DNA of 64,000 nucleotides from Zoroaster sp. YZ-2022 (GCA_029582265.1 CM055823.1:6386001-6450000); one strand, 5' to 3'; shown: positions 13,301 through 22,380, counted from the first letter of the stretch. Translations and numbers: made by a program. Notes: generated from the letters alone by a model not told the origin.

Positions 13301-16300
13301 GGGCAAGCTCGGTGGTCAAGAGGTTATGACGTCTGCACTAGTAAGCAGGAGGTCGTGGGTTCGAATCCCACCCGAGTCGCCCGTGAAGTTTTTTCACAGA
13401 TACTCGGAAAGCACTGAGTACTATACACACATTGGTGTCGGGCAAAATTAAATCGATTCAAAGAATTTGTTTATTTTTCCATTCCCCTCATGATTCCCTT
13501 CGATCAGCGACTGCGTGCTATGATTGGTGGCCGAGCGGTCTAGTGCATCAGACTCAAGTTATGGTGTTGTCAGAATGTGGGTTCAAATCCCGGCCGGGCC
13601 GCGGGTCATGGCGCTTGTGTCCTTGAGAGCAAGATACTTAACCATAATTGCTTCGTCCTTCGGATGGCACGTTAAGCTGTAGGTCTCATGTTATTGATTA
13701 TTCAAGTAATGCACATAAAAGAATCCAGAACACTTATCGAGGAAGAGTAGGGGTATAAGCTCAGTACACATCATAACCCTCTAGCGGTGAATTTGCACCC
13801 AGTGTCTGGATGATAGCCACTTGAGCGTTGTGCGTACACTTTACGCGCGTATGTTATGGTACTAAACACGCGTGTACTTCTGCCAGCCAATGATCGCTGG
13901 AGATATTCCGTGCGTACGCACATCAACTGCAAAAAAAGACAAACGCAACACACTATCGCTTCCCTTTCGCCCACAGTGGTCTAACAACATGTGCCGATGA
14001 TGATGATGGTGGCGATGATGATGATTACTTGGATTAGATGCATTTTCCTATGAATACATACCCTTGTCTGACGGAAAAAATTGCACCAACAACAGTTGCT
14101 ATGGCAATGTTTCATCCTATTGTTCAGCCCTTAGTTTTGATTGACAGGCAAGAGTGGTTATTTTGGGTGATAAATTTGTCCTTTTTTGACCCCTCTGTTT
14201 TGCATTGCACTCTACAGCCATGAAGCCATGACTGACCTAGTTGCCTTGCTCGATAGTCTGGTTGATGTCAGTGGTCACATCCGAGTCCCTGGTGTGTATG
14301 ACAAAGTTGATGTACTCACAGATGAGGAAGCTGAACTATATGAAACTATTGACTTTGACATGGTAAGTGTAGGTCCCAAATTGAAACTTTAACCCTACCT
14401 TCCCAAATCCTCCAAAATCCTCTTTGCCAAAGTGAAGGATTTTGAAGGATTGAGGTTACATGCTACATGCTCTTTGCTAAAGTGAAGGATTTTGGAGGAT
14501 TGAGGTTATTAGGCATATTTGCCTTTCCATGGTACATGTACATCCATGTTTGTTGTAGTGATTGCAAGGTCAGTGCTTGGGTCAGTGGACACTGTTTATT
14601 GCTCCATGCATGCAGGGAGGGTCCCTGGCCATGTACATGTATCACAGATTAGAAACGTGTGCATACATGTCATGTGCTTGCTTTACTACTGAAGGATTTT
14701 GGAGGATTCAGGTTATGTGTAAGCAAGTGGGCCTAGGGAGTTAGGAAGGATTCAGGTTATGTGTAAGCAAATGGGCCTAGGGAGTTACATGTAGGAAGGA
14801 TTCAGGTTATGTGTAAGCAAGTGGGCCTAGGGAGTTAGGAAGGATTCAGGTTATGTGTAAGCAAATGGGCCTAGGGAGTTAGGAAGGATTCAGGTTATGT
14901 GTAAGCAAATGGGCCTAGGGAGTTAGGGAGGATTCAGGTTATGTGTAAGCAAATGAGCCTAGGGGGTTAGGAAGAATTCAGGTTATGTGTAAGCAAATGG
15001 GCCTAGGGAGTTAGGAAGGATTCAGGTTATGTGTAAGCAAATGGGCCTAGGGAGTTAGGAAGGATTCAGGTTATGTGTAAGCAAATGGGCCTAGGGAGTT
15101 AGGAAGGATTCAGGTTATGTGTAAGCAAATGGGCCTTGGGAGTTAGGGTTAATGCAACATACGTTGTTTGAATTAACTGATGTTATTCATCATCCCTTGA
15201 AATGTTTCCGTTTCCAGCGCTGTCATTTTAGTAAAATTTGTGAAAATAATTTCCCTATATAATTTCTGTCATCCGAAGACAGGAATTTCATGTTGAATGA
15301 ATATGAACAATCTGAATGCATTAGTTTTTTTAGTTTTTTTTTTTTTAGTTTTTTTTTATTTCTTGAAAATTAGAGGGTCGAATTGAAAATATTTTACCAA
15401 ATACCAATGTTTAATCTTCCCTTTAAAATCTCATGATGTGCACCTATTGTGATGACATTTTCAAAGGTTAGTTTTATGATGCATTTCTTGAAAACTAAAG
15501 AGTCGAATTGAACATAATTTGCCAAATACCAATGTTTAACCAAGCCTTTGAGAAGCCCGGCCAGGCCTAGGCTACCTGGCCTCCTAATCTGTCTTGTGAG
15601 TCCTAATCCTGTAACAATACAGTACCTGCCAATCAACATAACATGGGCTTCTGGAGGGCCTAGCCCAGGCAAGCAGAGCTCATTATATAGGCCAGTAGGC
15701 AGGGGAAAAGCCTGGGCCGGGCTGGGCTTCTCAAAGGCTTGGCTGTACCATGACTTTGGCCCTTAATTGTCCCTAAAATTTCATGACGTGTGATATGACT
15801 GACAGGAAGAGTATCGTCAAGAGATCGGCACAGAGCGCCTTTTGCATAACACAAAGGAGAAGATATTACAACACCGCTGGCGTAATCCCTCCCTCTCCAT
15901 TCATGGTAAGGTTATAGCCCACAGAACAACATCTGACCAAATGATTTCATAGGGTGATTAGGCAAAAAAAGTCTTGGGTTTCTGGTCAAAGGTAGGTCGA
16001 CTTCAAAATAGGTGCAGTTACATCTTATTAAAGTTATACATATGTTGTTGACATTCTTGCGTTCGGGAGATAAACAATAAACAATTGATTTAATTTTGCC
16101 GTACACTGATGTGTGTATGGCACTGCATACTCAGTGCTTTCCGAGTTTCTGTGAAAAAACTTCACAGGCGACTCGGGCAGGATTTAATTGAACCCACAAC
16201 CTGCTTACGAGTGCAAACGACTTAACCTCTCGACCACCGAGCTTGCCCGATGACGGTTGGCCGGCTAGAATTCAATTTAGCAGTAAGTTGATACAAGGGA

Positions 16301-19300
16301 TACACGTTAACCAGTTCGCACCGGGAATAAAAAAGTTTTTCCGAACCCCCGTGGCGGGTTTATTTTTACCGCACAAACACGAACAATGGTGCTCACCAGA
16401 GCGTGACCAGGGAGACCGCGTCTTCCACCGTATGCTTACGTCGACCGGGAATCTATACAAAATTCCTGAGAATCCTGTGGCGTGTTTAGACACTCCGATC
16501 CGCTGTCCAAAAAAAAATGTGCGTGTATACACGGCCTCCGACGCGAACTGGTTAACATGTTTACATGGCTTTTGGCCGGAACCAGACCAAATTTCCCATA
16601 CATAAAGTATGGTGGCTAATAGAGGCCTCACAAATCAGGCCTCACAAACCTAACACCAAGTATACATTCAAGTTATTTTGACCCCTGAAGTAATGACATC
16701 AAAAACCTGTGGGTCATGGTGATTTAAAGGGACTGTACAACATTCTTCTGATGAATTTGTTGAATCTTCATCATTATAAAACTGAAAACAAATATTGTAT
16801 CTTAAGCCCCCCAAAAAAGTCTCTGGTTTCTGGTCATAGGTTGGCTTCAATTTTTTTTTTTTTTTTTTTTTTTTAATTAATTATTATTTTTTTGGCCAAC
16901 CAGTGAAATATGTATACATGTAGATGCAGTTATTGGAAGCTATAAGTTTGGTAGCTGAGAGGCTACACAAATCGAACAAACATTCGTACCCCTATGTGAA
17001 AGAGTCATTTTAAAACACAGCGCAGTAGAATTCCAATCGATACAGCAATGTTGGCTGCAATTGTTTCATAGCAACTACAAAAAAAGATAACTGAAAATGC
17101 TGACGTGCAGGACTGCGTTAGAAGTCAAGTTGAAGTCGGATTGAAGTCAAAAGATTTGAGTCAACAAATCTTCGAAAATTGGATAAATAAAATAAATTAA
17201 TTTTCAGGAATCCAAGGAGCCTTTGATGGAGCTGGTTCCAAGACGGTCATCCCTCGCAAAGTAATCGGGAAATTCTCAATCCGTCTGGTACCCCACCAGT
17301 CACCTGCAGAGATTGATCAGTTGGTCACCAAGTACCTGACTGATGTACACACGAAGAGAGGCTCACCTAACAAAATGACGTAAGAAGAGTCAATTCAAGT
17401 TTTATAAAAGGGAGTGTACACCTTTTGTAATTTCCCGATTTCAAAATATTGACAAATTTTGTCAACACGTGGGAAAATAAGTGAAGCATGATAATGCTTT
17501 CGTACTTTTCCCTATTGGACAGAGAAACAATTAAACAAGACATGAGGCAATCGACAAAAACAAGATGACAGCAGAGACCCGATTAACCCTCCTACTTCTG
17601 GTACCTTTTTCATACAAGTTGATCCACCATTTGAAACCATTCGCTTTTGTGGTTTTGAATGGTGAAATAACTGTACAGTATTGATTCCCCCAAATGGTTT
17701 TGAATGGTAGGTCAGCTAATACAAAACCTTGTTTGGATCTTTCCAAATGGTAGTACAGCTAATACAAAACCTTGTTTGGATACTTCTAAGTGGTGAATCA
17801 ATGGACCCTCTATGCATTTGAATGGATTTGAATGGTAGTAAAGCTTGCTACCAACACTGTTGGTATCACCATGTGTGTACAAAACCAATGGGCATTTTGG
17901 TAAGTGGAAATTTTGAATGGTTTCAAACAGTAGGAGGGTTAATTAACATTTAAATCGATGAAATCAAAATAATCATTTTTTACAAATACTTGTCCAAAAG
18001 ATATCAAAAACATTCGACAATTACCAGTAAGTCTGCTACCGCCTGCACAAAAATCTCCAGCTCGGAAGCAGATGAACCCTATGATCACAGGTTTGTCCTG
18101 ATAATTATCCCACAGAGTTTCCGCTGGACACAGCGGAGAGAGTTGGCTGAGCGAGTTTGACCACCCCCACTACATGGCAGGACGCAAGGCCATCAAGACG
18201 GGTAAGTCAGATATGACCTCTGTATATGACACCCCCAGTGAAATACATGATACATGTATACGAGGTTATTGGAACTGGTCCAAATTTCACATGCACTAAG
18301 AAAGGCCTAGGGCAAACGTTATAATAATAATAATAATAATAATAATGTAGACTTATATAGCACACGTATCCACCAAACTGGTGCTCAAGGCACATTATAT
18401 TATTACCCCTGCTCATCAGGCTCATAAATCATTCCTGAAACCATCTCAGCTCCCTGGGGAGTATACAGCTCAATTGCTGCCATTACAGCGCATATAGGGC
18501 TAATCAAACACAACAACCAACTCTGCCCTCACAGTTTACCCATTTACCCCTGGGTGGAGAGAAGCAATTATGGTAAAGTGTCTTGCTCAAGGACACAAGC
18601 ATCCCAGTCGCGGTTGGGATTCGAACCCACATTCTGACGACTCGGCCATCAGAACACAAATCCGATGCAATAAACCACTCGACCATGGCACTCCAAGTAC
18701 CCGTATGTGAAAAGTCATTTAAAACACATCACGGCAGAATTCCAATCGATCCAGCAATTCTGGCTGCAATTGGACATGCGGCTCTGAGGGGACGTAGTTC
18801 GCTTTTGTTTTGCACTTCCAAAAGCTGAAAAGACTGTTGTAGTTTTGTTTCCATTGGAATTTCTGACTTAACTGACAATGTTTGATTTTTTTTGAATTGC
18901 GTTATATTTTTTTAATCACAATTTGCCGATATCTTGATAACTTTAACCAGTTCGCATCGGAGGCCGTGTATACACGCAATTTTGTTTGGCACCGCAGATC
19001 AGAGAGCATCTAAACACGCCATAGGAAACACCGGAATATTTGTATGCATGCTCGATTGAGCCACGCGTGTACAGTGACATGCTCGGAAGACGTGGCCACG
19101 TGCTGTGGAAGCTTCCATTAATGTGTGTGTGGGAAAAAGAAACCCGCACAGGGGCCCAGAAAAACTTTTTTATTCCCAACGCGAACTGGTTAAATCCAAT
19201 TAAATATGGCCATTTTGTCGGTTACAGTATTTGGTTTGGAACCGGATATGACGAGAGAAGGTGGAAGCATTCCCGTCACCCTAAGCCTTCAGAACGCGAC

Positions 19301-20896
19301 CAAAAAGAACGTTATGTTACTGCCGATGGGAGCTTGTGACGACAGCGCCCACTCACAGAATGAGAAAATGGATCGCTCCAACTACATCAATGGGGTATGC
19401 TTCATGATCAAACTCGAATCCTTCAACCCTTCCATTACCGATTTGTTTCAATAGGATGTCCCACTTGTTACCGAATTGTTTGCCCAGTCATGCATGAATT
19501 CACACATTATTGTACAACAGTATGCATCCATTTACAGGCACTTTTTCTCAACTCATTTTTCATCATGAAGAATTTGTTGGAGAAAGATATATTCAATGAA
19601 ATGATTGTTGCTTATGGAATTCCCTTTCATGATACCAAAATCATTGGCATTGCATATGAAATGATCGAGTTATTTATTTTACTTCCCCTGACTTTGTTTC
19701 ACAAACACAGACAGCATTTTGCACACAAGTGTATGGCGTTCCATAGCACAAATGTCCATTGAAAGGATTGACTTGTATTATGTCCGATTTCTATAATACT
19801 ATAGAAACATGTAGGTTGGGCTATACCATTAGAAAGATAAGGAATAAGTTTTTCCAACCATATATAGCATGGGTATGGACTGCGAAGAAGGGAAAAAATA
19901 CAGCAGTTTAAAAGCTGGTCATGATACACCCAATTTAGTGCTGTGTGTGTTGACCTTGGTTGACTAATTAAGTCGCCATGGTAAGCAACAGGGGTTATGT
20001 GTGTTGTAGACTAAAGTCGCCAATGGTAGTGAAAGGGTTAACACTCCTACTACTACAAGGGTAAAATTCAGTCAAAATGTTGATGTACTTGCCAAGGTAT
20101 ATCTCGTGCAAACACTGTCAAACCTTACGTGTAGTAAAGACCATGTACACACCACGACCACTATCTTGCATACTGACCATGCTGTAACACACACTACTGC
20201 TTTTTTATCTTACAATAGACTGGCTGCTCACTCATGCACGGCGCTGCATACCAAAAGGACCCCCCCCCCATACAAAAGTACAATTGTAAAGTAAAACAAC
20301 AGATAAATGGTCAGTTGTAACAATCAATTATTATTATGCAATCATGTCCCTTGAAAGAAAAATCCACTAAAAAGACTTTTAAAGCACTCAAACTGAGTGG
20401 GGGGATGTGACACAGGTCAAAATGAGTCAACCCTTTTTTTTTTAATTGACTGGTATTAAAAGCATTGTCTGGTTATTGTTCAGGGTGGTCAAAAACTCGA
20501 GTTTCATGATTCACAACTCAATTCCTAGTCTGAGTCGTGAGTAACGGGTTGAGTCCGAGTCACTAGTCTTGTAAAAACATTCAACATTTATAAGCAAGAA
20601 TACCTGATGCTGGATTCACACGTTCAAGATTTTTTGTGTGTGTGGCGACTGAGTCTGAGTTTTGGGTCATGAAACTCAAGTCCGAGTCACAAAGGTTGAG
20701 TACGAGTCATGAGACTAGTTACAAAATTCAACATTTATAGCAAGAATACCATATATTGGATTCAAAAACCAATATTGTTACCTATCCTTCAAGACATTTT
20801 TCAGATGAAAATGGTTAGTGTTTCATGTATTTCTTTGTTTCTTTTCAGATCAAGCTTCTTGGAGCCTACTTTGAAGAGGTGGCTAAACTGGAGTAG
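1275..20896 (+). CDS. CNDP2: Cytosolic non-specific dipeptidase gene, 12 exons (5' end missing)
   Basis: Exons: 1275-1398, 3071-3247, 3787-3942, 6816-6896, 8889-8962, 13127-13201, 14218-14362, 15806-15905, 17208-17379, 18116-18201, 19228-19394, 20849-20896. All junctions are GT/AG and all phases agree, giving 467 codons plus stop; human CNDP2 has 475 residues, so only a few N-terminal codons are absent. The product is an M20-family two-metal peptidase that cleaves dipeptides such as Cys-Gly in the cytosol. The metal and catalytic residues known from human CNDP2 (numbering from memory) are present: HLD (H99, D101), STDD (D132), MEES (E166/E167), ISDNYW (D195), DLHSG (H228) and AHSQNE (H445). 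No frameshift or stop is seen. CNDP1 is the alternative, but no signal peptide is visible and the wording follows CNDP2. The start exon was not found in 1-1274. Confidence 0.95.
1651..1790. repeat. Palindromic element (AATTGCGGTGACACCATG arms)
   Basis: Arms at 1680-1724 and 1736-1781 are nearly perfect inverted copies. The sequence tatatgatacacag occurs on both sides (about 1633 and 1780). A partial copy interrupts the satellite at 36838-36928. Confidence 0.8.
2079..2250. repeat. Near-perfect inverted repeat
   Basis: ACAAATAATGAATGTTTATG at about 2085 and its reverse complement near 2240 frame arms that also contain gagaatattttcat and attccatctt/aagatggaa. This is a cruciform-capable palindrome, probably a short MITE. 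Confidence 0.75.
2250..2558. mobile_element. MITE with AAGTAGATC...TTGATTGGAGGA termini
   Basis: Terminal inverted repeats of about 30 bp: ccaagtagatctttgtcatt at 2254 onward, matched by its inverse at 2519-2550. The interior is non-coding. Confidence 0.7.
2741..2985. mobile_element. Palindromic MITE family Q (GGGCCAAAGTCATGG termini), copy 1
   Basis: Starts gggccaaagtcatggtacag and ends with its inverse (ctgtaccatgactttggccc). Arms continue through the AGCCAAGCCTTTGAGAAGC motif. It lies in the intron before exon 3071-3247. Confidence 0.88.
3071..3247 (+). CDS. CNDP2: CNDP2 exon with HLD metal motif
   Basis: Reads [17 protein letters not shown] to [17 protein letters not shown], 59 codons, phase 0 at both ends. 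The acceptor is TGTAG at 3070; an upstream CAG at 3048 is excluded because it would bring an in-frame stop. GHLDVQP holds the first metal-binding His and the catalytic Asp. Confidence 0.93.
3275..3341 (+). repeat. Single dispersed monomer of the 81-bp repeat arrayed at 31608-32130
   Basis: AAAGAGAATAAGCATGCTC through TACCAATGTTGTATTTTCCC matches the tandem unit at 31608-32130 with scattered changes. A TTAA MITE is inserted where the arrayed copies continue with TTAATGTA. Confidence 0.7.
3342..3701. mobile_element. TTAA MITE family P3 (TTAACCCTAACTCCC / CCAAAATCC), copy 1
   Basis: TTAA at both ends, with inverted AAATCCTCCAAAATCC-type termini and an AT-balanced interior shared with copies at 14389, 22381, 39507 and 44638. 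The TTAA target suggests mobilisation by a piggyBac-type transposase (inference). Confidence 0.8.
3787..3942 (+). CDS. CNDP2: CNDP2 exon with STDDKGP motif; source of the tandem array
   Basis: Reads [11 protein letters not shown] to [12 protein letters not shown], 52 codons, phase 0 at both ends, donor gtatga. [10 protein letters not shown] carries the bridging metal Asp. The 3' part of this exon plus 20 intron bases is repeated about eleven times immediately downstream. Confidence 0.95.
3963..5320 (+). repeat. Exon-derived tandem array in CNDP2 intron, 130-bp unit
   Basis: Each unit copies the last ~110 bases of exon 3787-3942 plus 20 bases of intron. Unit starts lie at 3963, 4093, 4223, 4353 and 4483, exactly 130 bp apart; units after about 4610 are shorter and more diverged up to about 5320. 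In the first five units gttaggg/gttatgg alternate, as do agcctggg/agcttggg, showing a 260-bp higher-order period. The copies keep the ATCAAG/gtatgag donor but have no acceptor, and CGA and CAA codons have become TGA stops, so they cannot serve as exons. Confidence 0.92.
5321..6031 (+). other. CNDP2 intron, AT-rich, mostly unassigned
   Basis: Nothing coding is seen. 5720-5900 (CCTCCTGGATGTTTAATTTT and following) is a dispersed repeat with an inverted copy at 9290-9510 and a partial copy at 29765-29920. Confidence 0.5.
6032..6654. mobile_element. TTAA MITE family P2 (TTAACCCTTTC...), copy 1
   Basis: TTAACCCTTTCACTACC at the left and GCAAGGGTTAA at the right, TTAA on both sides. Near-identical blocks occur in inverted order at 19425-20041. 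Confidence 0.8.
6816..6896 (+). CDS. CNDP2: CNDP2 exon with catalytic EE pair
   Basis: 27 codons, [13 protein letters not shown] to RKDTFFK, phase 0 at both ends, acceptor TTTTCAG and donor gtacaa. MEES contains the general base Glu and the adjacent metal Glu. Confidence 0.95.
7098..7709. mobile_element. TTAA MITE family P2-like, copy 2
   Basis: TTAACCCTTTCCTTACC to GAGAGGGTTAA, with TTAA at both ends. Internally it repeats GGCGACTTTAGTCGAC twice near the left end. Diverged relative of the 6032 copy. Confidence 0.75.
7710..8888 (+). other. CNDP2 intron, no gene seen
   Basis: Contains a block at 8290-8400 (GAGCAGACTTTCAACAGGG) that recurs at 22130-22215, a poly-C run at about 8507-8518, and P3-like CCTCCAAAATCC fragments at 8540-8770. 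Confidence 0.45.
8889..8962 (+). CDS. CNDP2: CNDP2 exon with ISDNYW motif
   Basis: Reads [18 protein letters not shown] to ITYGL and ends in the split codon CG before gtaagt. The Asp of ISDN is a metal and substrate ligand. Confidence 0.95.
8963..9705 (+). other. CNDP2 intron, mostly unassigned
   Basis: Only the 9290-9510 repeat (inverse of 5720-5900) is recognised; no exon-like segment with consistent splice sites was found. Confidence 0.45.
9706..10405 (-). mobile_element. MITE family A copy 2, split by a LINE 3' fragment
   Basis: Starts GGTAGAATGTCG and ends CGACATTCTTTC, inverted relative to copy 1. The block between 9791 and 10075 has no counterpart in the other four copies, so it is a later insertion. 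Confidence 0.82.
9791..10075 (-). mobile_element. LINE 3'-end fragment
   Basis: On the minus strand this ends CAATAAATGAAGTGAAATG, a LINE-like 3' tail, after an AT-rich untranslated stretch. Its absence from paralogous MITE copies marks it as an insertion. The exact clade cannot be told. Confidence 0.5.
10590..11075 (+). repeat. Tandem repeat, about 160-bp unit, three copies
   Basis: The phrase TACTCTGAACTTGGGGGCC recurs at about 10601, 10764 and 10922 (third copy slightly changed), each followed by the same sequence to CTCAAGAAATAAAATAG. Confidence 0.85.
11076..12419 (+). other. CNDP2 intron, nothing recognised
   Basis: AT-rich non-coding sequence with no clear repeat partner elsewhere in the window. 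Confidence 0.4.
12420..12610 (+). mobile_element. LINE relic (reverse transcriptase C-terminus)
   Basis: One frame from about 12437 reads [10 protein letters not shown] then [17 protein letters not shown] and a stop. This resembles the WNSLP...SFKxxL ending typical of Jockey/CR1/L2-type LINE polymerases. It is followed by TTAAAACAAATAAATAAATA tail-like sequence. Confidence 0.55.
12650..13047 (+). mobile_element. MITE with TATGTGACC termini, copy 1
   Basis: ATATGTGACCTATTACAACA at the left and inverted GTGACAGGTCACATA at the right. The same element lies in opposite orientation at 45754-46158. It ends 80 bases before exon 13127-13201. Confidence 0.75.
13127..13201 (+). CDS. CNDP2: CNDP2 exon with DLHSGVYGG motif
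   Basis: Completes the CG split codon as Arg, then reads [19 protein letters not shown] to YGGS and ends with GT before gtgagt. DLHSG contains the His that reaches the partner subunit's active site in this family. Confidence 0.94.
13290..13450 (+). mobile_element. tRNA-Thr-like SINE fragment
   Basis: The head GCTCGGTGGTCAAGAGG to GGTTCGAATCCCACC contains box A- and box B-like promoter motifs and an anticodon loop CTAGTAA (AGT, Thr). It is followed by a body TCACAGATACTCGGAAAGCA. The anticodon stem has one extra base, so it is not a working tRNA gene. A copy on the other strand lies at 16105-16262. Confidence 0.7.
13524..13785 (+). mobile_element. tRNA-Leu-like SINE, second subfamily
   Basis: The head TGGTGGCCGAGCGGTCTAG, anticodon region GACTCAAGTT (CAA) and box B GGTTCAAATCCCGGCC are tRNA-Leu-like. 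The body CTTCGTCCTTCGGATGGCAC differs from the SINEs with ATT tails, so it is a separate subfamily. Confidence 0.7.
14218..14362 (+). CDS. CNDP2: CNDP2 dimerisation-domain exon
   Basis: Completes GT|C (Val), then [16 protein letters not shown] to YETIDFDM, 48 codons. The donor gtaagt lies only 26 bases before a TTAA-flanked MITE. This part corresponds to the lid/dimerisation domain. Confidence 0.93.
14389..15152. mobile_element. TTAA MITE family P3, copy 2, internally amplified
   Basis: TTAA at both ends. The right part holds about ten copies of a 43-44 bp unit (see 14705-15149), while the other copies of this MITE have one. It starts 26 bases after the donor of exon 14218-14362. Confidence 0.85.
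14705..15149 (+). repeat. 43-44 bp minisatellite inside a MITE
   Basis: Unit: AGGATTCAGGTTATGTGTAA followed by GCAAATGGGCCTAGGGAGTT, about ten copies. One copy carries an extra ACATGTA. Single-copy state in paralogous MITEs shows the expansion is local. Confidence 0.9.
15537..15763. mobile_element. Palindromic MITE family Q, copy 2
   Basis: Left end truncated at CCAAGCCTTTGAGAAGC; right end complete to CATGACTTTGGCCC. It lies 42 bases before exon 15806-15905. Confidence 0.82.
15806..15905 (+). CDS. CNDP2: CNDP2 exon [19 protein letters not shown]
   Basis: 33 codons plus one base of a split Gly codon, donor gtaagg. [12 protein letters not shown] is the conserved strand that precedes the GxxKTVIP loop in the family. 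Confidence 0.93.
16105..16262 (-). mobile_element. tRNA-Thr-like SINE fragment, minus strand
   Basis: Reverse-complement relative of 13290-13450: box B-like TTGAACCCACAACC and the GGTCGAGAGGTT head on the minus strand, with the body CTCGGAAAGCACTGAG. Decayed box B. Confidence 0.65.
16307..16555. mobile_element. TTAA MITE family P1 (TTAACCAGTTCGC), copy 1
   Basis: TTAACCAGTTCGCACC at the left, GCGAACTGGTTAA at the right. Starting TTAA-CC fits piggyBac-type ends. Both orientations of GTGTATACACGG occur inside copies. Confidence 0.85.
16806..17060. repeat. Dispersed repeat (TCTGGTTTCTGGTCATAGG)
   Basis: Related blocks lie at 15961-16020, 39205-39425, 39945-40040 and 53719-53962. Contains a poly-T tract at about 16851-16875. 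No coding sequence. Confidence 0.6.
17208..17379 (+). CDS. CNDP2: CNDP2 exon with KTVIPRK and SIRLVP motifs
   Basis: Reads [18 protein letters not shown] to KRGSPNKM and ends with AC before gtaaga. It holds the Thr and Arg (KTVIP, SIRLVP) that contact substrate in human CNDP2. Confidence 0.94.
17583..17942. mobile_element. TTAA MITE (TTAACCCTCCTAC ends), intronic
   Basis: TTAACCCTCCTACTTC at the left and CAGTAGGAGGGTTAA at the right. Internally it repeats TTGAATGGT motifs. Terminal motif shared with families P4 and P5. Confidence 0.78.
18116..18201 (+). CDS. CNDP2: CNDP2 exon [23 protein letters not shown]
   Basis: Completes AC|A (Thr), then 28 codons ending AIKT plus one base, donor gtaagt. 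The HPHYxAGR segment is strongly conserved in CNDP proteins. Confidence 0.93.
18321..18692 (-). mobile_element. tRNA-Leu-headed SINE with ATT tail, copy 1
   Basis: Minus strand: head GTGCCATGGTCGAGTGG, box B GGTTCGAATCCC, body CTTGAGCAAGACACTTTACC and GAGCTGTATACTCC, then a LINE-like end TGGTGGATACGTGTGC and a (TTA) tail. Confidence 0.88.
18943..19193. mobile_element. TTAA MITE family P1, copy 2
   Basis: TTAACCAGTTCGCATCGG to GCGAACTGGTTAA. It sits inside a fragment of the GCTTGGGCGATA hAT-type MITE (18790-18945) and ends 34 bases before exon 19228-19394. Confidence 0.85.
19228..19394 (+). CDS. CNDP2: CNDP2 exon with REGGSIPV and AHSQNE motifs
   Basis: 55 codons, [16 protein letters not shown] to [16 protein letters not shown]. 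It holds the substrate Ser (GGSIP) and the last metal His (AHSQNE). Its acceptor is only 34 bases from the end of a TTAA MITE (18943-19193). Donor gtatgc, phase 0. Confidence 0.95.
19425..20041. mobile_element. TTAA MITE family P2, copy 3
   Basis: Inverted relative of 6032-6654. The right end AGTGAAAGGGTTAA is intact; the left TTAA is decayed. Its right TTAA (20038-20041) is shared with the next MITE. Confidence 0.75.
20038..20490. mobile_element. TTAA MITE family P4, truncated copy
   Basis: Begins TTAACACTCCTACTACTAC and follows the family to CAGGGTGGTCAAAAACTC, then is lost. It contains an unrelated insertion around 20140-20400. Confidence 0.6.
20849..20896 (+). CDS. CNDP2: CNDP2 terminal coding exon
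   Basis: Reads [15 protein letters not shown] then TAG; acceptor CTTTTCAG. Human CNDP2 ends with a comparable short helix. Confidence 0.93.
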   Translation: MKLLGAYFEEVAKLE

Positions 20897-20934
20897 AACA
20901 TTGAAGCTATTGACCATTTCACACAGCACTCAGT

Positions 20935-20940
20935 ATTAAA
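20935..20940 (+). promoter_or_regulatory. Candidate poly(A) signal of CNDP2 (ATTAAA)
   Basis: ATTAAA lies 39 bases after the stop codon. It is the common variant of AATAAA; no AATAAA occurs nearer. Cleavage site not determined. Confidence 0.4.
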
Positions 20941-22380
20941 CCTAATTACCATATTGATCACATGGTCCACTTCTGATGGTACCAAACTGCCCTTAACCGT
21001 CGAGTGACCCCCCCCCCCTTTTTGTGCAACTGCGCTAATTTGCATTTTCTTTAATTACTTCACTCATGAAAAAAAAAAAAAACAGTCTTCCGTGTTATCC
21101 TACTTCATATCATCGAGAAACAAATTGCCAAAGTTGAATGGCCTGGCATAACCGGTTCACCAGCTATGATTGTTTGCTCGGTGTTCTCCCATTACTTTGT
21201 GCACACATTATTCTTAGCACATGGCTTATCTTGCCCCGGCTTATCAATCAATCATTGTATCTAGGCGGCACCACTAAGGCCTGGGATTTGTTTTGAAGTC
21301 CTGTAGACTATTTGGCAGTCTGTTGACATCTGTTTTTTGTTCAGTGGGGGGAAGGATTAGGGGGCGGAGCTTCAGAGCCAGATGTATTGACTTTACTGAC
21401 CTTCTGTAAAAAAAACAGTGGGCCTCTCGTAACTTTTTTTTATTTTTTACCCCCCCTCCTAAAATCATCCCTAGACCCTTTGAAAGGTGTTGGGTTTAAA
21501 AAGAATTGGAAATAGCTTCATTGACCCAGGTTTATTAAGATTTCCCTACATACTTTTAAAAAAAAGTAGGGGTGCCTCAGGGGCGTACGTGCAAAATTTT
21601 TCCAGACGCACCAAAGGGTTAAAATATTTCTGTTTGAAGTGCAGTCATGGGCAAGAAGGAGGACACTGCCAAAAAAGGCGGAGGAACACAATAAATGTAT
21701 GATAAATAACATGCACGTGGGGAAAAGAGTACACATGCATTCCCCCTCTCCCTTCCCCTTCCAGGATCGACCTGGTAACCCAGTAACCATGCTTATTTGT
21801 GTTGAAAACAATAGATTACAATGAATTAAGTAAATATTTGTTTTAAAAAAAAAAATAATAATAATTTTTTTATTTCTGCGTCACTGCACCAGTTATAAAG
21901 CTGAGCTCCATTTAGAAATAGTTGCCTTATTTTTGGCAACCGTAACAAATTTTCTATTGATATCTCGTAAATAATTAGTTATGATAACTTCCGCTGACAA
22001 GGCTACTTTGCAAAGTCAAGTCAAATTTTTCCTTGCTTTACAATTGTGTTTTATTGTTTCACAAATAGACAAATGCTTATAAAATGATGAACAAGACTGC
22101 TATTAAAATGTGTACAATTGATTCAAGGGACACGATCAGAGCAGACTTTCAACAGGGCATGGAATCGGTATCCTAGTTTAAGATGAACACATTGACTGAA
22201 AATTACTGGCTCATTTATACAGCAGTAACGCGTGCAGATACCTTAACGTTGCGACCATGAATACTAGAACACACAACCACTGTAGTGAATATATCATTTT
22301 TTGCGAGAATTAACTGTTTGATTATGTTGGTGTGAGGGCAAAACCAAATCAATTGTTTCTCACCGTACAAAAGAATTTCA
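20941..22380 (+). other. Intergenic region downstream of CNDP2
   Basis: No gene is recognised. A 14-codon ATG reading at 21646 (MGKKEDTAKKGGGTQ) is too short to call. Poly-C and poly-A runs occur at 21008, 21070 and 21846. A dispersed block at 22130-22215 matches 8290-8400. Confidence 0.4.

Noticed and set aside
13290..13362. Genuine tRNA-Thr gene
   Set aside because: Extra base in the anticodon stem and attachment to a repeated body.
16243..16631. Two overlapping frames of about 120 codons
   Set aside because: They lie over a SINE fragment and a TTAA MITE and share no protein-like composition.
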